A stretch of DNA of 37,599 nt from a virus. The position numbers and the translations under genes were made by a program. Below are positions 20,900 through 28,320 of this stretch, in pieces. The notes beneath the pieces are model-generated. The model had not been told where the DNA came from and did no database searches. It saw nothing but the letters and a program-made list of their open reading frames with translations. The stretch lies in IMG/VR virus record IMGVR_UViG_3300045012_000070, positions 1-37,599 of that record. One strand, given 5' to 3'. Every line of letters starts with the position of its first letter. The stretch's first letter is position 1.

Positions 20900-21103
20900 G
20901 TGTATCACTTGGATTATCCTGGGCTTTCTCAAACCCAAGTCCCTGATTCTCCTTCAAGCCCTGAATATCTCGGGATGGGGAATCCGGTTCCTTATAAACC
21001 GATGGCCGGGAGGGCCGATCGCCTGTCAGCAAACATCGTAGGGGGCGGGGAATCAACTCTCGGCGCCGGAGGCTACCCTGCTTCTAGTGCTCCTGTTTTG
21101 TAA
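20900..21103 (+). CDS. hypothetical 67-aa protein, GTG start
   Basis: MYHLDYPGLSQTQVPDSPSS..., Pro/Ser/Gly-rich. Shares GRAD[KR]..[AS]N[VI] with the gene upstream. GTG start one base after that gene's TAA. Probably a small disordered virion or assembly peptide. Confidence 0.45.
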   Translation: MYHLDYPGLSQTQVPDSPSSPEYLGMGNPVPYKPMAGRADRLSANIVGGGESTLGAGGYPASSAPVL

Positions 21104-21338
21104 TTTATGCTTGATTGGCTTAGACTCGAAGATCAGTTCCGAGAGATGGAAAAAATTCGGAATGGGAATCGAACTCAATCCTTTGGTTCGGCACTCGCCA
21201 CATCCATCCCTCGCATTTTGGGGCCTGAACCTTTTAGTTCTGGGGGTTGCGTCCCTTTACCAACCATTACTTTGGGTGCTACTAGGTGCCAAGCTGAGCC
21301 TCGCGGCTCTTCAACTCCGAAGTCTCACCCCGTTTTAA
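21087..21338 (+). CDS. membrane protein, two helices, 83 aa
   Basis: GTG start at 21087. A hydrophobic N-terminus (LLFCNLCLIGLDS), a loop with GIELNPLVR, then a long hydrophobic stretch (LAFWGLNLLVLGVASLYQ and PLLWVLLGAKLSLAAL). The ELNPLVR block followed by two helices resembles the DUF5658-like membrane family. The overlapping frame 21107-21349 starts with ATG but loses protein-like composition. Ribosome site weak. Confidence 0.45.
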   Translation: MLLFCNLCLIGLDSKISSERWKKFGMGIELNPLVRHSPHPSLAFWGLNLLVLGVASLYQPLLWVLLGAKLSLAALQLRSLTPF

Positions 21339-21344
21339 GCGAGG
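21324..21344 (-). promoter_or_regulatory. copy of the CCTCG/CGGGG hairpin motif, reversed
   Basis: Minus-strand reading: CCTCG, loop CTTAAAA, CGGGG, TGAG. It sits five bases before the ATG of 21349-21573, but in the opposite direction to that gene. GCGAGGA from its arm would act as the ribosome site of the rightward gene. Confidence 0.55.
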
Positions 21345-21348
21345 AATA

Positions 21349-21573
21349 ATGCCGACTAACGAACCTCTTCGTCCCGCCCTGTCTCCCAACTCCGCCCAAG
21401 ATCCTGATGTTCTTGAGTGTTTGTGTGTGTTCGGGACGGTGCCTTTAGCAACCAACGGAGACTCCCTTCAAACTCGCGCTGACTATGCCCTGTGGGATCC
21501 AACCACCGGCGCTTACGTGTCAATTCAAAATTCCAATGCAGGCACCACCGCGTGCCTCAAAATAGGTCAATAA
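21349..21573 (+). CDS. tandem family member 1 (divergent), 74 aa
   Basis: Contains VPLATNGDSLQTRADYALWD followed by P-TTG-AYV, matching the family core (NG..[AL]..[DE]..D..LWD..[ST]G..V). GCGAGGA before the ATG. First of five related genes at 21349-22638. Likely a small beta-type virion protein. Known family not recognised. Confidence 0.5.
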   Translation: MPTNEPLRPALSPNSAQDPDVLECLCVFGTVPLATNGDSLQTRADYALWDPTTGAYVSIQNSNAGTTACLKIGQ

Positions 21574-21574
21574 C

Positions 21575-21862
21575 ATGTCTAACCGTTACAATGAAACCAA
21601 CAGTTCCGGGTTCGTAACCCTCAATTCCAACACTGTAATTGGGGTTGACAACTACACCGATCAATACAGCCAAGTCCCGTTGGCCCAACAGGTCAATCAA
21701 CCAGGAGTGAGTTTTTATCCGGTTATTACTGTAACCGCCAATGGTCATGCAGTCGAGCGAGACGGAGATATGGGTTTGTGGGACACTGTTTCGGGTGTTG
21801 CTGTTAGAACCGATCAATGCACGTTTGGGCCGGGGCTTAACGCAAACTACCCCAATACTTAA
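21575..21862 (+). CDS. tandem family member 2, 95 aa
   Basis: MSNRYNETNSSGFVTL... and ITVTANGHAVERDGDMGLWD, then TVSG.AV. It is closest to member 5 (22378-22638): both start MS.RYNE.N..G.VT, have NYT..Y, and share ANGHAVE.DGD.GLWDTVSG; DNA is identical over GCCAATGGTCATGCAGT. Ser/Thr/Asn-rich. Probable recent duplication. Confidence 0.6.
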   Translation: MSNRYNETNSSGFVTLNSNTVIGVDNYTDQYSQVPLAQQVNQPGVSFYPVITVTANGHAVERDGDMGLWDTVSGVAVRTDQCTFGPGLNANYPNT

Positions 21863-21877
21863 TCAAAGGAAATTAAT

Positions 21878-22108
21878 ATGGCCGCAAGACCAACAATTAC
21901 AGATGTAGCGATGTCAAATTTCGGATTCCCTATGACAGGGGAGGTTCAAAAAACCCCTATCATTGGGTCTGATGGCAATGCTGGATATGCTTGGAGCACA
22001 GGTGCCTCCGGCGACACCATCACCATCGGGGCCGATTATGGAATTTACTCTACCACCCACTCGTCCAATGTGGCCGTCGAGATGACTACCTTCCGGGATC
22101 CAGTCTAA
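21878..22108 (+). CDS. tandem family member 3 (divergent), 76 aa
   Basis: GDTITIGADYGIYSTTHSSN aligns with the family core (ITV.....D.G.WDT.SG). AAAGGAAATTAAT before the ATG, the same leader as at 27991. The core has Gly-Ile-Tyr in place of LWD. Function unknown. Confidence 0.45.
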   Translation: MAARPTITDVAMSNFGFPMTGEVQKTPIIGSDGNAGYAWSTGASGDTITIGADYGIYSTTHSSNVAVEMTTFRDPV

Positions 22109-22111
22109 CCC

Positions 22112-22378
22112 ATGAGCAATCGAGCCAATTCAACCAACTCAATCGGAATCGGCGTTACTCAAACCCAGGCCGGCAACGTGGCCACTTCGCAAACCTGGGT
22201 CACCACCTTTCCAAGACCTGCGGGCGGAACTATTCTCGTGACCAAGGCGGTTCAGGGGGCCTCGGTCAATGACAACGTCGAGCGAGATTCTGACGGCGGC
22301 TTCTGGGATACCACAGCTGGAGTTCCAGTTGCCCCTGAAAACACCAATGTCGGAATAAACGACATGGAGAGTGTATAA
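22112..22378 (+). CDS. tandem family member 4, 88 aa
   Basis: MSNRANSTNSIGIGVTQTQ... and TILVTKAVQGASVNDNVERD, S-DGGFWDTTAG-VPV. Same order of conserved blocks as members 2 and 5. It ends TAATG onto member 5. No cysteine; exported signal absent, so probably virion-located. Confidence 0.55.
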   Translation: MSNRANSTNSIGIGVTQTQAGNVATSQTWVTTFPRPAGGTILVTKAVQGASVNDNVERDSDGGFWDTTAGVPVAPENTNVGINDMESV

Positions 22379-22638
22379 TGTCTATTAGATACAACGAAGC
22401 AAACAACGGGGGCATTGTCACCATCTCAGGTGGCAACATGCCCGTCCAAAATTACACCAACAAATACCAACCCACCTCTCGAACCGCCGGTCAGGGCGGA
22501 GCAGGAGCCGCGGCCGCGATTACGGTTGTGGCCAATGGTCATGCAGTGGAGGTTGATGGTGACGGGGGCCTCTGGGACACGGTCTCCGGAGTCATTGTTC
22601 TGGCCGAACAAACCACCTTAATGTGTATCGGAACCTAA
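22378..22638 (+). CDS. tandem family member 5, 86 aa
   Basis: MSIRYNEANNGGIVTISGGN... and ITVVANGHAVEVDGDGGLWD, TVSGV-IVL. Best match to member 2. Starts at a TAATG junction. It is followed by the structured RNA at 22647-22732, which falls in its 3' untranslated region. Confidence 0.6.
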   Translation: MSIRYNEANNGGIVTISGGNMPVQNYTNKYQPTSRTAGQGGAGAAAAITVVANGHAVEVDGDGGLWDTVSGVIVLAEQTTLMCIGT

Positions 22639-22646
22639 ACCAAGTT

Positions 22647-22732
22647 ACCCTGGGTCGAAGCGCGTTCCTCCCTCTTTCGCGCCAACCTTCCGCCCTCCTC
22701 CCTGCCTCGCGTAGAAGGTTAAGACCCAGGGT
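22647..22732 (+). ncRNA. candidate three-way-junction RNA with CU-rich loops
   Basis: A closing stem of ten perfect pairs (22647-22656 with 22723-22732, ACCCTGGGTC/GACCCAGGGT) encloses two hairpins. Hairpin 1 has GCGCG (22660-22664) with CGCGC (22678-22682), loop TTCCTCCCTCTTT. Hairpin 2 has AACCTTC (22684-22690) with GAAGGTT (22714-22720), plus three inner pairs, loop CCTCCTCCCTGCCTC. Both loops carry CCTCC, complementary to Shine-Dalgarno sequences. The RNA sits between two genes and is followed by a hairpin-motif copy. Resemblance to 'cuckoo' CU-rich-loop sRNAs is by analogy only. Confidence 0.6.
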
Positions 22733-22738
22733 TATTCT

Positions 22739-22760
22739 CCTCGCTACAAAACGGGGTTAG
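22739..22760 (+). promoter_or_regulatory. copy of the CCTCG/CGGGG hairpin motif
   Basis: CCTCG, loop CTACAAAA, CGGGG, TTAG, eight bases before ATG 22769. No other Shine-Dalgarno is present before that gene, so GGGGTTAGG in the motif may be its ribosome site. Confidence 0.6.
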
Positions 22761-22768
22761 GACATCGA

Positions 22769-23059
22769 ATGGAAGTTATTGGACGAACAGTCGAAAACAA
22801 AGATGGAACAACTCGTGACGAGTTTGTGGTCCGATGTGAAATTCATGACTGGTATTATAAAGGCCAGCCTCCTATCACCCACGGGTGTCGGGAGTGCTGG
22901 CATTGTTTTTACTTCGCTCAGTTAGCCAAGTCCGAAGGTGACAAGTACACCAACTTTGCCCAACTAGAATCCGCAATCAAGAAAATGGCGGAAGAGATTG
23001 ACAAGGGAACTTGGGACTTCAAACCCGATTTTGAAATGAAAATCGAACATGAAAATTAA
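22769..23059 (+). CDS. hypothetical cysteine-containing protein, 96 aa
   Basis: Cysteines and histidines grouped as C..H.W (residues 23-27) and H.CRECWHC (38-45), a possible zinc-binding or thiol site. The C-terminal half is helical and acidic. It is followed by, and overlaps by 11 bases, the exported tail-spike gene. Not recognised. Confidence 0.55.
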   Translation: MEVIGRTVENKDGTTRDEFVVRCEIHDWYYKGQPPITHGCRECWHCFYFAQLAKSEGDKYTNFAQLESAIKKMAEEIDKGTWDFKPDFEMKIEHEN

Positions 23060-26000
23060 GTCTATACTCGCGTCCCTGGTGCTCCTGGCCGGAATGGCCT
23101 TTGGTCAAGGTCAGTTTGCAGGTGGTGGTAGCGGCAATGGCACCATCACTGGTGCCACGAGCGGAGGGGGCCTGGTTGTTACAGGCGGAACCCTCGGCCT
23201 CTTGACCAGTTGTTCAACCAACCAAGTTCTGTCTTGGAACGGATCCTCATGGGTATGCGCCAATTCAAGCGGATCTTCTGCTTTTAGTGCCCTCACTTCT
23301 GGTACCAATACCACCGGCGCTTTCTTGATTGGTAGCGGAGCGTCTTTGGGTACCACAGGCTCCGGCACTATTCAAGCCACTTCTTTGACTGGATTGGGGG
23401 CCTGTCAACCTGTACTAGGCAATGGTTCAAGTGCGGTTATTGTATCTCCGAGTACTTGTTATGTTTCTTAGTTTACCGGCGCAACCGCCGATGTTAAATT
23501 AACAGCCGCCTTAACCGCAGCGGCAAGTCTTGGGTACAACGTTGTCTTGGACTTGACCGGCGTTCAACTTTTAGCCGCCTCTCCGTTTGCCTCCACGGGA
23601 TTTGTCGGTCACGTCACCGTTACAGGAGGCGCCCATTATTATATGCTGGCGCCTTGGGCCCAGCCTAGCAAGGTTGTCACTGATGCCTTGTCACTCACTA
23701 ACGCCGGCTTTACGGCAGGCGGGTCGGTATTTTCGGCTTGCGCAGCTTCAGTAGGAGTTTGTAGTAGCACCGCTTACACCGGGGTTATGTTTTGCCTTGG
23801 AAGTGCCAATGGTAGTGCTTGCCCAGCGGCAGGTACAGGCATTGGTCTCGGCACCCGCATCGAGAACCTTCAAGCCGACGGCAACAACCAAAACGGTGTC
23901 ACGATCTTTCAAAACTACAATTCCCAAGAAGACTCTGGGTTTGTAAACGTGTCGGGCGTGGCATGGGGTTATAACGGCATTTGTGCTGATATCGGCGGTG
24001 GAGCTTCGGCCGCGATCAATAGTACCTTGCGCGTCAATTGCGCCAACTCAACCGGAACTGCCACGGCCATGACCGCCACGGCAGTTGGCGTTCTTATTAA
24101 TGGGGGCGCGACCAGTCTTGGTAGTACACTTCAAAATTATGGTCCGCGTCTTGACTGGGATATCTCGGTCACTAATGGTTGTTCGGCCGGAACCAACTCT
24201 TGTACTACAGGGCACGGTTGCACCGTTGCAGGGGGCACTTGTACGCAAGCCAATGACAATATTCAACTTGTTGGCGTCGGTGGATTGATTTTCTCCGTGC
24301 ACTGCGAAACCTATGCTCGCGCTTGTATCAATATTGGTAACGCAACCCTCTCTGGTACAGACACTCCGTTAGCTACAGCAGGCTATTCAATTGACACAGT
24401 AACTTGCAACGCTGGTCACGATTGCGTACGTCTTGGTAATGCAGCCGCCGTTGACGACATCATCCTCCGTAATATCCAGATGGAAGGAACGTCTGGTAAT
24501 ACAATCAACGACCAGACCAATTCTCCCGTCTTGGCCTCTGTGCATCAGATCGTGCCTTTGTATATAACCGGTGATGCGGCCCAGGTAGTTATTGATGCCA
24601 GCGGCACAAACGTCTCTGGCCTAGTAGTAAATAATCTCAAATTTCCAGTCACAGTCGCAGGCACAACGACCTCTGGAGGAATCCCGTACTTCAACTCTAA
24701 CACGCAGTTATCCGCTTCGGGTGCCCTTGCTGCAAATCACGTCGTACTCGGCGGCGGGGCAGGCTCAGCACCAACCTCAGACTCAAACCTAGATGATGGT
24801 GCAACGGTGGCAAACACTTTGACCTACGGAGGCTCGGCAGGCATCTCCGCCGTCCAGTTGGCGACAACTTCTGCCTCCAATGCAGGCGCGGTCGCTCTTG
24901 GCGGCAACACGGCAAATCCTTCGCTCGCGGCAAACTCGGTCATTCTCCTCGGCCCTGCATCGGCATCGTTCACGAAGTATGCTTTGCAGTTTCCGAGCAC
25001 GGCACCGAGCGGCACGCAATATCTTGGATGCGGGACGCCATCGAGCAATGTTTCAACCTGCACATGGACCAACGACCGTGGGCCTGGAGGATTAACATGG
25101 ACAATCAATCCAGTTCTCTCGTCTAGTGCCCCGAACGCTGCATTTCACGTCAGTCAGTATGGGCAGGATGTTTACATATCCATCGCAGCGGCTACGGCGG
25201 GAGTCGTTGCCACTGGTTACAATAGCACCACATTGAGTACCTTCACCGGAGATACCGTCGCACTCCGATTAGACACAACCATGTCCGATGCGACGGAGTT
25301 GGCATCGTTTGAGATTGGCACAAATTCTACAAACAAGATTGATATCTATCCCTACAACGGCGTTCTTTACTCAGTCGCATGGGATTCAACGAATAATCTC
25401 AATTCCTGCGGAACTGGATACGCGTATCTGGTACAAGGCGGTGGACTAAGTTGCTCCGCGCCAACGCTTGTTTATCAACCGTCAGCAATGCCGTTCCTGC
25501 GGATTTGTCTCGGTTGTAATCTGAACGGAGCCTCGCGCACAAGCACTACATGGTACACGGATTATTCCTCGGATGGACTTGCTGATTCGGCCAACTCCCA
25601 TTGGGTTGCATACGGCAGTATCGCCAAGGCATCGTTTTCTTGGAGTTCTACGAGTGGCGTGATCGTCTATATGGGAGCGGAGGCGGTGACCACGACCGGG
25701 ACATATCCCGGCTATGCTAAGTTCTCCTGTGTAGCCGTCAATGGGCAAGGTGGGTGTGGGGGCGCGATTAGCAGCGGAACATTGAATGCTGGCCCCGGAT
25801 TATTGGGTACAAACGCTGTAAATACAGTTATCTCCTCGACGGTCGCTAATGCCGCAGGTCACTTCACCAATCTGCAAGTGGTGACTTCGCTTGGAGGCAC
25901 CTGTTCGACTGTGCCAGTGTTTAACGTTTTTGATGGAACGAGCAATACTGGGTCAACGGTAAGTGCCAGTGCCTCGACGCAGACGAAGGGGAATGGAACG

Positions 26001-26120
26001 AGTACTGCACAGACACTTACTTTCGCAGTAGGAGATGTAATCGGGATTTATATCTCAACGGCAGGAGCGACGTGTACGACTGACCAGTTTATTGTGTCGG
26101 CGCAGTACTCGATCCCATGA
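23049..26120 (+). CDS. tail-spike-like exported protein with an in-frame amber codon
   Basis: Two open stretches in one frame: 23049-23471 (140 codons) and 23472-26120, separated only by TAG at 23469-23471. Read through, the protein has about 1023 residues: Sec signal MKIKSILASLVLLAGMAFGQ, Gly/Ser-rich collar, then FTGATADVKLTAALTAAASL, which resembles the start of pectate-lyase-like beta-helix spikes, then beta-rich repeats with several Cys. The downstream part has no start with a ribosome site. So it is one gene with a nonsense mutation, suppression or recoding. Confidence 0.65.
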
Positions 26121-27649
26121 TGCTGACTCCCCGCCAATGGCAGATCGTGGTCTTGATGTTGGGCCTGAGCCTTTCAGCCCATGCCGCCTGCACCACTACC
26201 GCCTGCACAAATGGGGAGACGGGAACATGCCGACTAGCGGCGAGTTGCGGACAAGTCGATGTGCAGGCCTGCATTACGGCCTCGGGAGCAGGCACGACTG
26301 GAGTGACGACCCCTACGGCCTTCGGTGGCGATGCGGTTTATGTCCCTTCCGGCTCCTGTTCATGGACAAGTCCGGTATCGTGGACGAATCTAAATATCTT
26401 GGTCATGGGTGGGTACTCGGCGGGCGCATTCGGCGGTACTACGACGATCACCCACACCTCTAACGATGCTTTTGATGTGAGTGTATCGAATACTGGAGCA
26501 ACGGCAGCAGCATGGCGTATCTCAAACTTCACTACCACTGGCAGCACGACTGGAGACTTCCTCAATATCAACGTCGGTAATCCTAACCTGACAGCTTGGG
26601 CGGGATTTTTCCGCGTGGATCACATCACGTATAACTACTCCTCATCTGGGAATGTCTTTATCATCTACGGGCCAGTGTGGGGATTGTTCGACCACCTCAA
26701 TGGCACGACGCCTGGGAACCACTTTGAGCAAGCCGACTTCCTGAACCTTGAGTACAACCAAACGCAGGCGGGGAACTATAGTCAATTTCTCGGAGAGTAT
26801 AGCGGACGATTGTTAGCTGAAAACCTTGGTACCCAATACGCCGACTACATTGAGACTTCGACCTTCAGTTGTCCTGGGAACTACTCTGGTGCCGTGACGG
26901 ATTCTGAAAGCGGCGGCCAGCGAATGGTGTTCCGCTACAACACTCTTTCAGGAACCTGCTACAACTATGCCCACTGGACGCGCAATAACGAATGGGACGG
27001 CCACAAGTTTGAGATTTACAACAACTCATGGAACGGCGGTGCGAATGGAGCTTATCCGATACGGATGTCCTCAGGTACTGGTGTCGTTTTTAACAACACC
27101 TTCGTCAACTATCCGAACAATAACGTGTACGTGGACGAAGCGCGGGGCTGCGGAGCTGAGACGGCGGCGAATGTTTATCAGTGTGACGGAACGCATCCAG
27201 TAGACGGCAATGCCGGAGATACTAATGCTCCTGGCTGGCCTTGCGCGGGACAAATCGGAACAGGCTGTATAAGTGGAGGCTGTACCCGCTCGACCATAAA
27301 CAGTATCCCATTGCGGCTATGGAATAACGGTACTCAAGCCGGATGTTCGAATGGCGGAAGCTGCACAAATTCTACGACGGTCTTAGTTGACGGGCCGCCT
27401 GGCGGCGGAAGTTGCACGCGCACGATGTCGAATTACATCATGAGCACCGCCCATTCGGTGAGCGGGTCGCTGAACGGTGCTGTGGATTACTGCCAAGGGG
27501 CGACAGAGCAGACTACTTGCGGAATTTACACGGATAGCTACGCACCGTACACGTATCCGCATCCACTAACTGGCAGCAGTTCGGCTCCCACTAACTCAGT
27601 ACAAATCACAGGAGCAGTCACTATCAACGGAGCAACGATCATCCCATGA
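26117..27649 (+). CDS. exported right-handed beta-helix-like protein, 510 aa
   Basis: Signal peptide (MMLTPRQWQIVVLMLGLSLS..AHA, cleavage near residue 24), then CTTTACTNGETGTC and GDAVYVPSGSCSW, motifs at the start of beta-helix pectate-lyase-type proteins, then many short Asn/Gly/Thr-rich coils and about fifteen cysteines. It would bind or cleave surface polysaccharide as a spike or depolymerase. Starts in an ATGA overlap. A phage structural protein with a Sec signal is unusual. Catalytic residues not identified. Confidence 0.6.
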   Translation: MMLTPRQWQIVVLMLGLSLSAHAACTTTACTNGETGTCRLAASCGQVDVQACITASGAGTTGVTTPTAFGGDAVYVPSGSCSWTSPVSWTNLNILVMGGYSAGAFGGTTTITHTSNDAFDVSVSNTGATAAAWRISNFTTTGSTTGDFLNINVGNPNLTAWAGFFRVDHITYNYSSSGNVFIIYGPVWGLFDHLNGTTPGNHFEQADFLNLEYNQTQAGNYSQFLGEYSGRLLAENLGTQYADYIETSTFSCPGNYSGAVTDSESGGQRMVFRYNTLSGTCYNYAHWTRNNEWDGHKFEIYNNSWNGGANGAYPIRMSSGTGVVFNNTFVNYPNNNVYVDEARGCGAETAANVYQCDGTHPVDGNAGDTNAPGWPCAGQIGTGCISGGCTRSTINSIPLRLWNNGTQAGCSNGGSCTNSTTVLVDGPPGGGSCTRTMSNYIMSTAHSVSGSLNGAVDYCQGATEQTTCGIYTDSYAPYTYPHPLTGSSSAPTNSVQITGAVTINGATIIP

Positions 27650-27933
27650 AAACCTATATTCTCATCGCAGCCCTCGTCGTTCTGGCTGTAGTCGTCGGCA
27701 GAGGTCAGGCCGCAACCGCAGGTGGGATCACGATCAACACCGTAACCGCCTTGACGCAATGCGCTCAGCCGACTTCAGGCTCCTCGCTGACTCTGATTTG
27801 CCCGATGCCCACAGGACTTTATGTGTCATCGAATGGGTCAGCGTATGCGCCGATTGGGAGTGGACTGCCATCTAATTGCCCACAGGCTACAATTGGGCCT
27901 GTTGGCTTGACGTTTGGAAGCAATTGCAAATGA
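27646..27933 (+). CDS. exported small protein, 95 aa
   Basis: Signal peptide MKTYILIAALVVLAVVVGRG, cleavage likely after GQA; the mature part is Thr/Ser/Gly-rich with five cysteines. ATGA overlap with the spike gene. Composition resembles the N-terminal collar of the 23049 protein, so it may be an accessory spike or chaperone subunit. Confidence 0.5.
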   Translation: MKTYILIAALVVLAVVVGRGQAATAGGITINTVTALTQCAQPTSGSSLTLICPMPTGLYVSSNGSAYAPIGSGLPSNCPQATIGPVGLTFGSNCK

Positions 27934-27990
27934 CGCCAATACCAACTTCGTCTTGGAGGGAAGTGTGAATTGTATATTAAAGGAAATTAA

Positions 27991-28320
27991 ATGGCAACCA
28001 TAACATCAATCTTCGTACCTTTCGAAGGGTCGACCGCAGGGTCAACAACCGCGGATCTAAGTTCCACTGTCTCGACGGTGTCGTCTTCCGCCGAGATCGT
28101 CCTCAACCGATATTCGATTTGCGCGATTAATGCCAACGGGGATATCAATATCCGACGCGGCTCGGCTGGTATGCCAGCAGCGGCCGCTACTGACTTCCGC
28201 CTCCCCGCCAATCAAACCTTCACCTTCCAGGTCCCTGCGAACTGGGACCGAATTCGTATTTATAATTCAGGAGGCAGCACCATCACCTACTGGATTATGT
28301 TCATGGCTAAAACTACCTAA
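27991..28320 (+). CDS. small beta-rich virion protein, 109 aa
   Basis: MATITSIFVPFEGSTAGSTT..., then an all-beta pattern ending YWIMFMAKTT*. AAAGGAAATTAA before the ATG, matching the 21878 leader. No signal peptide. Ends TAATG onto the portal gene. Possibly a decoration or head-stabilising protein. Confidence 0.5.
   Translation: MATITSIFVPFEGSTAGSTTADLSSTVSTVSSSAEIVLNRYSICAINANGDINIRRGSAGMPAAAATDFRLPANQTFTFQVPANWDRIRIYNSGGSTITYWIMFMAKTT

Noticed and set aside
21107-21349. 80-aa ORF with ATG start over the membrane gene
   Set aside because: Its second half is Ser/Pro/Gly mixed and unlike protein, while the other frame gives a clear two-helix pattern; not completely excluded.
23469-23471. Genome-wide recoding of TAG to an amino acid
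   Set aside because: Several genes (terL, those at 4038 and 3120) end properly in TAG at overlaps or tight junctions; a single suppressible stop is more likely.
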